From positions 1-33,768 of the forward strand of contig CASEOS010000018.1 of assembly GCA_949289635.1 (NCBI GenBank): 33,768 nt of DNA, written 5' to 3'. The notes beneath the pieces were generated by a model, which saw only the letters and a list, made by a program, of their open reading frames with translations, did no database searches and was not told the origin of the DNA. The DNA is from an uncultured Eubacteriales bacterium (GTDB lineage Bacteria; Bacillota; Clostridia; TANB77; CAG-508). Within the stretch, counting starts at the first letter, position 1. Every line of letters begins with the position of its first letter. Made by a program: the position numbers and the translations under genes. This document shows positions 25,960-33,768 of the stretch, one piece after another.

Positions 25960-26069
25960 TCAGCATTTGGCGTTGTTATACTAAATTTGAAATTTAATCA
26001 ACGTATAAGAATACGCCTCATAAATTTCAAATTTGTACGCCTAGCCAAATACTAATTCTTTTCAAAATT
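25944..26069. repeat. Long imperfect hairpin spanning the pyrB stop and the pyrB-pyrI gap
   Basis: Outer arms AAATTTTGAAAAATAATC... (25944-25972) and 26038-26069 pair with a few mismatches, and inner arms ACTAAATTTGAAATTT with AAATTTCAAATTTGTA (about 25980-26036) continue the stem. The left arm includes the end of pyrB. It lacks a terminal T-run, so it looks like a transcript-processing or stability hairpin or an inserted palindromic element rather than a simple terminator. Confidence 0.65.
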
Positions 26070-26095
26070 AAAATAAGATAGAAAGGAATTTTAAA

Positions 26096-26515
26096 ATGAA
26101 TATAGATAGTATAAAAAATGGATATGTAATAGACCATATAGAACCAGGAAAAAGTTTTGAAATATATAATTATTTAAATTTAGGAGAACTAGATACATCT
26201 GTTGCAATAATTAAAAATGCAAAAAGTAATAAAACAGGAAAAAAAGACATTATAAAAATCGATGAAAACTTAGATATCAATTTAGATATATTAGGATATT
26301 TAGATCCAAAAATAACAGTAAACAAAATAAAAGATGGAAAAATTATAGAAAAATTTCATCCAGAACTTCCAGAAAAATTAGTAAATGTTGTGAAATGTAA
26401 AAATCCAAGATGTATTACATCAATTGAACAAGAATTACCACATATTTGTGAATTAACAGATAGAGAACATGTGGTATATAGATGTAAATATTGTGAGGAA
26501 CAAGTAAATAGATAA
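26096..26515 (+). CDS. pyrI: Aspartate carbamoyltransferase regulatory subunit
   Basis: A 139-residue regulatory chain that binds nucleotides and links catalytic trimers. The N-terminal domain starts MNIDSIKNGYVIDHIEPG with the typical nucleotide-site region. The C-terminal zinc domain has CKNPRC (C-x4-C) and CKYC (C-x2-C), the four zinc ligands seen in the E. coli chain. The length is a little shorter than E. coli PyrI (153). ATG 26096 has AAAGGA about 10 bases upstream. Located 26 bases after the B hairpin. Confidence 0.95.
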   Translation: MNIDSIKNGYVIDHIEPGKSFEIYNYLNLGELDTSVAIIKNAKSNKTGKKDIIKIDENLDINLDILGYLDPKITVNKIKDGKIIEKFHPELPEKLVNVVKCKNPRCITSIEQELPHICELTDREHVVYRCKYCEEQVNR

Positions 26516-26676
26516 GGAAAGCATGCATAACGAAATCAAAGATTTCTATGCATAAATGTGAAGACTGTTACGCAGTACTTCACAAATAGAAGAAGCTTAA
26601 CCTTGTTGTATACGAAAAAATCTTAAATAAGGTCAAGATAAAAGTTGGATTTTTTCTATACAATAAGGAAAGCATG
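26512..26676. repeat. Structured insert after pyrI, flanked by 14-bp direct repeats
   Basis: ATAAGGAAAGCATG occurs at 26512-26525 (overlapping the pyrI stop) and again at 26663-26676. Between them are three hairpins: TGCATAACGAAATC with GATTTCTATGCA (26525-26553), GTGAAGACTG with CAGTACTTCAC (26558-26583), and a long one from about 26594 to 26675 (TTGTTGTATACGAAAAAATC with GATTTTTTCTATACAATAAG). The direct repeats suggest insertion of a small non-coding element, or a structured RNA. Confidence 0.6.
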
Positions 26677-26732
26677 TGCTAATAGAATTTATATAATAAG
26701 AAATTAGAAAAATGGGAAAAGGAGATATGCAG

Positions 26733-28010
26733 ATGAAACTATTATTAAAAAATGGACATGTAATAGATTATAAAAATAAACTAGATGACAAATATGATAT
26801 TTTAATAGAAGATGGAAAAATTGCAAAAGTGGAAAAAAATATTAGCGAAACAGCAGATAAAGAAATAGACTGTACAAATTTAAATATCATACCTGGTATG
26901 ATAGATATTCATTGTCATTTAAGAGAACCAGGAGGAGAACATAAAGAAACAATTGAAACTGGTTCAAAAAGTGCAGTTGCAGGTGGATTTACAACCATTT
27001 GCTCTATGCCAAACACAAAACCAACACCAGATAATGTAGAAACATTAACATATATTATCAATGAAGCAAAAAGAGTCAATCTATGTAATGTGTTACCATA
27101 TGCTTCTGTAAGTAAGGGAGAAAAAGGAGAAGAATTAGTTAACTTTGAAGAATTAAAAAAAGCAGGTGCTATTGCATTTTCTGATGATGGTATGCCAGTA
27201 GTTAACAGTAGAATGATGAGACAAGCTATGATAGAAGCAGATAAATTAGGAACCTATGTAGCATCACATTGTGAAGAAAAATCAGTCTCAGCAGGTGCCA
27301 TAAATGCAGGATCTGTTGCAGACCAATTAGGCGTACAAGGTGTATTACCAGAAGCAGAAGAAATTATGGCTGCAAGAGAAATTGTGATATCAGAAACAAA
27401 TGGTGTCAGAGGACATATTTGTCATATTAGTACAAAAACAAGTAAAGACATGATAAGAGATGCTAAAAAAAGAGGCGTTAAAATTACTTGTGAAACTTGT
27501 CCACATTATTTTACATTTACAGTAGATGAAGTATTAAAATCAGGAACCAATGCCAAAATGAACCCACCATTAAGAGAAGAAAAAGATAGACAAGCGATTA
27601 TCGAAGGATTAAAAGAAGGAACCATTGATTGTATCATTACAGACCATGCACCACATGCAGAATCAGAAAAAAATGTAGAGCTATCAAAAGCACCAAATGG
27701 AATTATTGGATTTGAAACAGCACTTCCAGCTGAAATTATGAACTTAGTAGAACCAGGACATATTGATTATCTAAATCTAGTAAGACTTACTTCATATACG
27801 CCATCAAAATTATTACATATTGACAATGAAAGAGGAAGCATAGAAACAGGAAAAATGGCAGATATTACGATATTTGACCCAAATGAAGAATATGTATATA
27901 CAAAAGAAATGATAGTATCTAAATCAAAAAACAGTCCATTTATCGGAAAAACACTAAAAGGAAAAGTAAAATACACAATTGTAAACGGAAAAGTTGTATA
28001 TGAGGGGTGA
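26733..28010 (+). CDS. pyrC: Dihydroorotase
   Basis: A 425-residue class I (long) zinc amidohydrolase that closes carbamoyl-aspartate to dihydroorotate. The metal motif is DIHCHLREPGGEHKET (about 57-72). SMPNTKP, SHCEEKS and HICHISTKTS follow, then TCETCPHYF and TDHAPHA with the catalytic Asp. The C-terminus ends with the composite beta-sandwich VKYTIVNGKVVYEG. The start ATG 26733 was chosen because AAAAGGAG lies 8 bases upstream; an in-frame ATG 21 bases earlier precedes the ribosome site. The stop is directly followed by the GGGACG palindrome. Confidence 0.96.
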   Translation: MKLLLKNGHVIDYKNKLDDKYDILIEDGKIAKVEKNISETADKEIDCTNLNIIPGMIDIHCHLREPGGEHKETIETGSKSAVAGGFTTICSMPNTKPTPDNVETLTYIINEAKRVNLCNVLPYASVSKGEKGEELVNFEELKKAGAIAFSDDGMPVVNSRMMRQAMIEADKLGTYVASHCEEKSVSAGAINAGSVADQLGVQGVLPEAEEIMAAREIVISETNGVRGHICHISTKTSKDMIRDAKKRGVKITCETCPHYFTFTVDEVLKSGTNAKMNPPLREEKDRQAIIEGLKEGTIDCIITDHAPHAESEKNVELSKAPNGIIGFETALPAEIMNLVEPGHIDYLNLVRLTSYTPSKLLHIDNERGSIETGKMADITIFDPNEEYVYTKEMIVSKSKNSPFIGKTLKGKVKYTIVNGKVVYEG

Positions 28011-28069
28011 AACGTTAGGGACGGGTCAAATCGTTCCAAAATGGAACGATTTAACCCGTCCCCAACGTT
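28011..28069. repeat. Palindrome with GGGACGGG core between pyrC and pyrF
   Basis: Arms 28011-28037 and 28042-28069 (AACGTTAGGGACGGGTCAAA and complement) pair almost fully around AAAA. It begins at the base after the pyrC stop and ends 26 bases before pyrF. Outer and core sequence resemble the 16.5- and 24.8-kb elements, including the CCAAAATGG centre shared with the 24.8-kb one. In the transcript it would be a very stable hairpin just upstream of the pyrF ribosome site. Confidence 0.85.
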
Positions 28070-28094
28070 CCAAAAAGAAAGGGATGAATTTGAA

Positions 28095-29021
28095 ATGATA
28101 AATGCAATGGATAAATTAATTGATAAAATCAAAGAAACCAATAATCCAACGGTTATGGGATTAGATCCTAGATATGAAATGATACCAAAATGTATTAGAA
28201 ATAAATATGAAGAAAATTTAGAAGGTGTAGGAAAAGCAATTGTAGAGTTCAATAAAGCATTAATTGATGCAACATATGACATCATACCAGCTGTAAAACC
28301 ACAAATTGCCTTTTATGAAATGTATGGATTAGAAGGAATGAAGGCTTTTGAGGAAACTTGTCAATATGCAAAAGAAAAAGGTATGATTGTTATAGCAGAT
28401 ATTAAAAGAGGAGATATTGGAAGTACGGCAAAAGCGTATTCAAGTGCTTTCTTAGGAAAGACAAAAATAGGAGAAAAAGAGGAAAGCATTTATGATGTGG
28501 ATTTTGTAACAGTAAATCCATATTTAGGAATTGATGGAGTGAAACCATTTATAGAAGATGCACAAAAATATGGAAAAGGTGTATTTATCCTTGATAAAAC
28601 ATCAAATCCATCATCTGGAGAATTACAAGACTTGAAACTAGAAACAGGAGAAGAAGTATACACAAAAGTTGCAAAACTTGTGGAAGAATGGGGAAAAGAT
28701 TTAATAGGAACATATGGATATAGTAGTATTTCAACGGTTGTAGGTGCAACATATCCAAAACAATTGCAAGATTTAAGAAAAACAGCACCACATACCTTTT
28801 TCTTAATACCAGGTTATGGAGCACAAGGAGGAAAAGCAGAAGATATTGCTTTAGGATTTGATGAAAATGGAATTGGTGGAATTGTTAACAGCTCTAGAGG
28901 ATTAATGTGTGCATACAAATCAGAACTATGGAAAGATAAGTACACAGAAGAGGATTTTGCAAAAGCAACAAGAGCAGAAGCTATTAGAATGAGAGATGAA
29001 TTAAATCAAGCAATCAAATAG
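28095..29021 (+). CDS. pyrF: Orotidine 5'-phosphate decarboxylase (subfamily 2)
   Basis: A 308-residue OMP decarboxylase that makes UMP. Signatures are VMGLDPRYEM near the start, AVKPQIAFYEMYG and the catalytic IADIKRGDIGSTAKAY with the Lys/Asp pair. TYGYSSISTVVGATYP, IPGYGAQGG and NSSRGL follow for phosphate binding. The length matches the longer type 2 form. ATG 28095 is preceded by AAAGGGA about 10 bases upstream. A longer frame begins in the palindrome at 28041 and is rejected as an artefact of that repeat. Confidence 0.95.
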   Translation: MINAMDKLIDKIKETNNPTVMGLDPRYEMIPKCIRNKYEENLEGVGKAIVEFNKALIDATYDIIPAVKPQIAFYEMYGLEGMKAFEETCQYAKEKGMIVIADIKRGDIGSTAKAYSSAFLGKTKIGEKEESIYDVDFVTVNPYLGIDGVKPFIEDAQKYGKGVFILDKTSNPSSGELQDLKLETGEEVYTKVAKLVEEWGKDLIGTYGYSSISTVVGATYPKQLQDLRKTAPHTFFLIPGYGAQGGKAEDIALGFDENGIGGIVNSSRGLMCAYKSELWKDKYTEEDFAKATRAEAIRMRDELNQAIK

Positions 29022-29042
29022 AAAAAGGAAGAAGTGAAAAAT

Positions 29043-29156
29043 ATGAAACTAGCCAAGCATACAGATATGCAATGGTTTGATTTACATACATTACCAGAAA
29101 ATTTAACAATCACAACAAAACATGCAGTTAAACATTATAAAGAAGAGGAGGGATAA
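29043..29156 (+). pseudogene. Probable NUDIX hydrolase C-terminal remnant, 37 codons
   Basis: The 37-codon frame reads MKLAKHTDMQWFDLHTLPEN followed by a helix. The HTDMQWFDLHTLPEN pattern is the C-terminal segment found after the catalytic box in NUDIX hydrolases (form H-x-D-x-x-W-F-x-L-x-x-L-P-x-N). No Nudix box is present upstream, so the catalytic domain is gone. It lies between pyrF and pyrK and may still be translated, as pyrK starts 1 base after its stop. It could also be a small protein with its own role. Confidence 0.4.
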
Positions 29157-29157
29157 T

Positions 29158-29949
29158 ATGCCAAAGCAAGTATTAGCAAAATTGGTAGAAAAAGAAGAAG
29201 TCATTAAAGGAATTTACAAATTTAGTGTAAAAGCAAGTGAAATCGTAGAAGATGCAAAACCAGGAAATTTTATTGAAATCAGAGTAACTGATCAAGTAGA
29301 ACCATTTTTAAGAAGACCAATTAGCATTTATAATTTAGATAGAAAAAATGGAATTCTAGAATTTATTTTCCAAGTAAAAGGAAAAGGAACAGAAATATTA
29401 GCAAGAAAAGAAGTTGGAGATTCAATAGATATTATAGGACCATTGGGATATGGAACATTTAAAACAGATAAATTTAACAAATTAGCAGTGATTGGTGGAG
29501 GAATTGGAATATTCCCATTATATGAACTTTCTAAAGAAGCAAAGCTTGAGAAAAAAGAAGTACATTGTTATTTAGGATTTAGAAATCAAGATTTTGTTAT
29601 GCTAGAAAAAGAATTTGAAGAAGTAACAGATAGTTTAGTGATTACAACAGATGATGGAAGCTATAAAAATAAAGGATTTGCCATTGATTATTTAATGGAA
29701 GATATGAAAAAAGAGCATTATGATTGTATCTATGCTTGTGGACCACTTCCAATGCTAAAAGCGGTTCAAAAATATGCAAATGAAAATAACATCGAATGTC
29801 AAATATCATTAGAAGAAAAAATGGGATGTGGATTAGGTGTATGTTTAGGATGTGCTGTGAAAACAGCTAAAAGTCCAAAAGATGCACCAGAATATTTCCA
29901 TGTTTGTAAAGGCGGACCAGTATTTAACGCAAGAGATGTAGAGATTTAA
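29158..29949 (+). CDS. pyrK: Dihydroorotate dehydrogenase B, electron-transfer subunit
   Basis: A 263-residue FAD and [2Fe-2S] protein that passes electrons from PyrD to NAD. The FAD site is FLRRPISIYN (about 52-61). The NAD site is LAVIGGGIGIFPLYEL (about 108-123), then YACGPLPMLKA. Iron-sulfur cysteines lie in MGCGLGVCLGC, with a fourth in FHVCKGGP. ATG 29158 has GAGGAGGG 5-6 bases upstream; the longer frame extends into the NUDIX remnant and is rejected. Paired with class 1B pyrD further on, although a non-pyr gene sits between. Confidence 0.95.
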   Translation: MPKQVLAKLVEKEEVIKGIYKFSVKASEIVEDAKPGNFIEIRVTDQVEPFLRRPISIYNLDRKNGILEFIFQVKGKGTEILARKEVGDSIDIIGPLGYGTFKTDKFNKLAVIGGGIGIFPLYELSKEAKLEKKEVHCYLGFRNQDFVMLEKEFEEVTDSLVITTDDGSYKNKGFAIDYLMEDMKKEHYDCIYACGPLPMLKAVQKYANENNIECQISLEEKMGCGLGVCLGCAVKTAKSPKDAPEYFHVCKGGPVFNARDVEI

Positions 29950-30030
29950 TCCGGGAAAATGGTATAAAATAAAGGATTTTAACTTTTACTCAAAATTAAA
30001 TCAAAAATAAGAGAAAGAGGAAGAAATAAA

Positions 30031-30576
30031 ATGCCAGGATTTACAATACATATTGCCATAGCAAAAGAATATGCAAAAAAACATGAAAAAGAAATAAAAA
30101 ATATGGATGAATTTATAGAAGGCTCTATTGCACCAGATTATATTCCCATAGAAAATAAACATATTTCTAAAAGTGAAACACATTATGGAAAATGGGGAGA
30201 TTGGGCAAGAGATGACCAAATCATCTATTTGGATAAATTTTTGCAAGACGAAAAAGTAGATTTAAGCAAAGAATATTGGAAAGGATATTTTATCCATCTA
30301 TTAACAGATGATTATTTTGATAGAATTTATTTTAGAGAAGAAGCAAAACAAGCAAAAGAAAATCAAGATACATTTCATAATGATTATGATTGCTTAAATG
30401 CAGAAATCATAAAAAGATATCATGTAGAAGTTATGGAAAAAATAGAAAAATATATGAATGAAATAAATGAAAAGCCGAAATATTTGAAATTAGAAAAAAT
30501 TATACAATTTATTGAAGAAGTTTCAAATATTGATTTGCAACAGCAAACAGAAATCATTAAAAGAAAAGCAAAATGA
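30031..30576 (+). CDS. Zinc-dependent phospholipase C-like / hypothetical hydrolase
   Basis: A 181-residue protein starting MPGFTIHIAIAKEYAKKH. His and Asp residues are spaced as in the zinc-dependent phospholipase C/S1-P1-like fold: HIAIA near the start, GSIAPDYIP, SETHYGKWGDWARDD, then YFIHLLTDDYFD. No signal peptide is seen, so it is probably cytoplasmic, and the C-terminus is helical. It lies within the pyr operon between pyrK and pyrD, so it is transcribed with them, but no link to pyrimidine synthesis can be read from the sequence. The family assignment is tentative. Confidence 0.55.
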   Translation: MPGFTIHIAIAKEYAKKHEKEIKNMDEFIEGSIAPDYIPIENKHISKSETHYGKWGDWARDDQIIYLDKFLQDEKVDLSKEYWKGYFIHLLTDDYFDRIYFREEAKQAKENQDTFHNDYDCLNAEIIKRYHVEVMEKIEKYMNEINEKPKYLKLEKIIQFIEEVSNIDLQQQTEIIKRKAK

Positions 30577-30621
30577 AAAGGTTGTAAAAATCAAATCTTT
30601 TAGAAGAAAGGAATGAGACAT

Positions 30622-31530
30622 ATGAATACAAAAGTAAATTTTGCAGGAATCGAAATGAAAAATCCAGTAACTGTGGCATCTGGTACATTTGGTTATGGAA
30701 GAGAATATGCCGACTTTTTTGATTTAGGAAAATTAGGAGCCATTATCACAAAAGGAACTTCTTTAAGACCAAAAAGTGGAAACAAGCCATCAAGGGTATG
30801 TGAAACACCAAGTGGAATGTTAAATAGTATTGGACTTCAAAATCCAGGAGTAGAATATTTTGCAAATAATGATTTACCCTTTTTAAGAAAATTTGACACA
30901 AAAATTATTGTCAATGCATGTGGAAGTTCAATTGATGAATATGTAGAATTATGTAAGATATTAAATAATTTAGATATTGATGGTGTAGAATTAAATTTAT
31001 CTTGTCCAAATGTAAAAGAAGGATGTATGGCATTTGGAAATACGTATGAAGGAGTTAAGAAAGTAACTAGTGAAGTAAGAAAAGTATTGGACAAACCATT
31101 AATTGTAAAATTAACGCCAAATGTAACAGATATTGCTGGAATTGCAAAAGGTGTAGAAGATGGTGGAGCAGATGCGGTTTCTTTAATCAATACATTATTA
31201 GCGATGAAAATTGATATTTATAAAAGAAAACCAATTCTTGCTAATAATACAGGTGGATTATCAGGACCAGCTATCAGACCAGTTGCTGTTAGAATGGTAT
31301 ATCAAGTAGCACAAGCAGTCAATATTCCAATTATGGGATTAGGAGGAATTGTATCAGGAGAAGATGCTATCGAATTTATGTTAGCAGGAGCAACAACTGT
31401 TTCAATTGGGGCTGGAAACTTTATAGACCCATATACAAGTGTGAAAGTGGTTGAAGGAATCGAAGAATATATGAAAAAATGTAATGTAGAAGATATCAAC
31501 GATATTATTGGAAAAGTGGAAATGAATTAA
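30622..31530 (+). CDS. pyrD: Dihydroorotate dehydrogenase B, catalytic subunit
   Basis: A 302-residue class 1B FMN enzyme that oxidises dihydroorotate to orotate. Signatures are ASGTFGYGREYADFF, ITKGTSLRPKSGN, NSIGLQNPGVE and VELNLSCPNVKEG with the catalytic Cys. LIVKLTPNVTDI, NTGGLSGPAIRPVAVRMV and MGLGGIVSGEDAIEFMLAGA for FMN binding follow. ATG 30622 was chosen because AAAGGA is 9 bases upstream; an ATG at 30613 overlaps the ribosome site. It is the last gene of the pyr operon and is followed by a terminator. Confidence 0.96.
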   Translation: MNTKVNFAGIEMKNPVTVASGTFGYGREYADFFDLGKLGAIITKGTSLRPKSGNKPSRVCETPSGMLNSIGLQNPGVEYFANNDLPFLRKFDTKIIVNACGSSIDEYVELCKILNNLDIDGVELNLSCPNVKEGCMAFGNTYEGVKKVTSEVRKVLDKPLIVKLTPNVTDIAGIAKGVEDGGADAVSLINTLLAMKIDIYKRKPILANNTGGLSGPAIRPVAVRMVYQVAQAVNIPIMGLGGIVSGEDAIEFMLAGATTVSIGAGNFIDPYTSVKVVEGIEEYMKKCNVEDINDIIGKVEMN

Positions 31531-31570
31531 AAAGCAAATAGAAATTTTCTTTGAAAATTTTATTAAATAG

Positions 31571-31598
31571 AAAAGAATACTTGAAAAGTATTCTTTTT
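31571..31598 (+). terminator. Terminator of the pyr operon
   Basis: AAAAGAATACTT pairs with AAGTATTCTTTT around a short loop, followed by T6. The gapA promoter candidate overlaps it. Confidence 0.85.
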
Positions 31599-31609
31599 TG
31601 GTATAGAAT
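31581..31609 (+). promoter_or_regulatory. Promoter candidate for gapA
   Basis: TTGAAA (31581-31586), a 17-base spacer and TAGAAT (31604-31609). The -35 box lies in the pyr terminator. Confidence 0.4.
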
Positions 31610-31638
31610 AAGAAAGGTCGAGCAAGACTAAAAAATAA

Positions 31639-32679
<1,041 letters not shown>

Positions 32680-32710
32680 TAAAATGTGTAAAAATTAAAT
32701 AAATATATTG

Positions 32711-32764
32711 AAAAATCTCTAATTATATTGTAAAATAATGGAAATATACTTAGAGATTTTTTTG
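32711..32764 (+). terminator. Terminator of gapA
   Basis: AAAAATCTCTAA pairs with TTAGAGATTTTT across a roughly 30-base loop, ending in a T7 run. Confidence 0.65.
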
Positions 32765-32765
32765 T

Positions 32766-33201
32766 TTGTAAATTTTTATTAAAGTATATTTATATCAATT
32801 TAAAATTTATATCTTATTAATTAAAGAATAATGATATTTATAGAAAAATAAAGTGTTTTGTTTAATATTTGAAAATCCAAAAGTTAATTTATATATATTT
32901 GTAAAAAATTCATTTCAACTATTTTTATTCTAATTTTATTCTTTTTATTAGAAAAATTCCCATTATATAATTTCGGTATATTTGTTGTATAAATATGTAT
33001 CTATTTTTTTAATTCAGTGTTTTTTATCTATTCAAAAAAGAATTTTGTTATATCCAGCAAAATTATACATAGATGTAAGGTATTTTTACTATATAATAAG
33101 AAATTACAAAATAAAAATAAAATCTCTAATATATTAAATAAAATCAAACAGATTTATTGAATAAAACAGATTCGTTTGATAGAATGAAAGGAGAATTTAA
33201 G
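32766..33201. other. AT-rich non-coding stretch
   Basis: About 435 bases with no credible gene. I see only short AT-rich runs, a few weak promoter-like hexamers, and the AAAGGAG ribosome site (33188-33194) of the next gene. Confidence 0.5.
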
Positions 33202-33768
33202 GTGACCAATTTTAGTAAATTAAAGGAAGTAGATATGCTACCATTATCAAATGATTATGTATTTAAAAGAATTTTTGGAAAGGGTGGTAATGAAAAAATT
33301 TTAAAAAGTTTGTTAGAGGCAATATTAAGAATTGAAATACAAAAGGTAGAAATAAAAAATCCAGAAATACCCAAAGAAACGATAAATGAAAAATTAAGTA
33401 TATTAGATATAAAAGCAGAGATTAATGACAATACAATTATCGATATTGAATTACAAGTAGGAAATACAACAGCCATTGAAAAAAGATTAGTAGTATATAA
33501 TGCAAAACTAATAGCAGGAGAAATAAAAGTATCAGAAAAATATCAAAAAGCAAAAGATACAATTGTGATATGTATCATAAATGATAATGTCATAAAACGA
33601 AATGCGTATTTAAGTTTAGCTATGTTAAAGTATGAGAAAACAGAAGAAATTCGATATATCAATATGGGGTATGAAAAGGAAGAAGAATATTTAACAGACA
33701 TGGTAAAATACTATATCATAGAATTACCAAAGTTTAAGAAGAAAAAGCCAAAAGTAGCAGATTTATTA
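33202..33768 (+). CDS. Rpn-family PD-(D/E)XK nuclease / putative transposase, cut by window end
   Basis: A 189-codon open frame running off the right edge. GTG 33202 is chosen because AAAGGAG lies about 7 bases upstream; an ATG at 33235 is an alternative start. Family signatures are LSNDYVFKRIFGKGGNEKIL, the Asp in LSILDIKAE, the Glu-x-Gln in DIELQVG and the late IELPKFKKKKPK. The same order of motifs is in the gene at 12377, but identity is clearly only partial, so they are divergent paralogues and not recent copies. Confidence 0.85.
   Translation, partial: MTNFSKLKEVDMLPLSNDYVFKRIFGKGGNEKILKSLLEAILRIEIQKVEIKNPEIPKETINEKLSILDIKAEINDNTIIDIELQVGNTTAIEKRLVVYNAKLIAGEIKVSEKYQKAKDTIVICIINDNVIKRNAYLSLAMLKYEKTEEIRYINMGYEKEEEYLTDMVKYYIIELPKFKKKKPKVADLL

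Noticed and set aside
28041..28094. N-terminal extension of pyrF
   Set aside because: The extra codons fall in the GGGACG palindrome, and the ribosome site fits ATG 28095.

Overview
The window comes from a low-GC (roughly 30%) Gram-positive bacterium, most likely an anaerobic gut or environmental member of the Clostridia. Supporting signs are strong AGGAGG ribosome sites, AT-rich codon use, the short archaeal/eukaryote-type ProRS, rubredoxin, a class 1B PyrD with its PyrK partner, a regulatory PyrI, LPXTG/sortase and cohesin/dockerin proteins, and many Rho-independent terminators. No rRNA, tRNA or CRISPR array was seen.

Layout. 1-2.9 kb: an IS91-like element (frameshifted tyrosine recombinase remnant plus Y2 HUH transposase) lies against a DUF285/BspA-type repeat surface protein whose expected pilin-like N-terminus is missing. 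3.1-6.1 kb: a frameshifted HD hydrolase and a divergent secD-secF pair. 6.1-12.1 kb: mutS2 (minus strand), a HAD phosphatase, a 54-residue charged protein (minus), scpB and proS. 12.4-14.9 kb: an Rpn/PD-(D/E)XK transposase-type gene, a possible 20-codon microORF unit carrying an AC microsatellite, and a frameshifted prepilin-like surface protein. 15-16.4 kb: asnS (minus). 16.8-22.4 kb: a cell-surface module of an LPKTG-anchored cohesin protein, a sortase, a secreted glucosaminidase with SH3, Big2 and dockerin regions, and a membrane-anchored second cohesin protein. 22.4-23.8 kb: a 45-residue rubredoxin, a Cof-type HAD phosphatase and a small overlapping ORF. 23.8-31.5 kb: a pyrimidine locus with a pyrE-like gene divergent from pyrB-pyrI-pyrC-pyrF-(NUDIX remnant)-pyrK-(phospholipase C-like gene)-pyrD. 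31.7-32.7 kb: gapA. The right edge cuts a second Rpn-type gene.

How the genes work together. The pyr genes cover aspartate carbamoyltransferase (with regulatory chain), dihydroorotase, dihydroorotate dehydrogenase 1B with its electron-transfer subunit, an OPRT-like protein and OMP decarboxylase. The carbamoyl-phosphate synthetase genes and pyrR are not in the window. The surface module suggests that a sortase fixes a cohesin to the wall and that the dockerin-bearing peptidoglycan hydrolase docks on it, or on the membrane-held cohesin.

Non-coding structure is prominent. Three inverted repeats share a GGGACG core (16.5, 24.8 and 28.0 kb). The 24.8-kb copy contains tandem 24-mers and has the -35 boxes of two divergent pyr promoters exactly at its outer ends. 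Three other long imperfect hairpins lie at 20.9, 26.0 and 26.6 kb. All functional statements are from reading the sequence; no database search was run.
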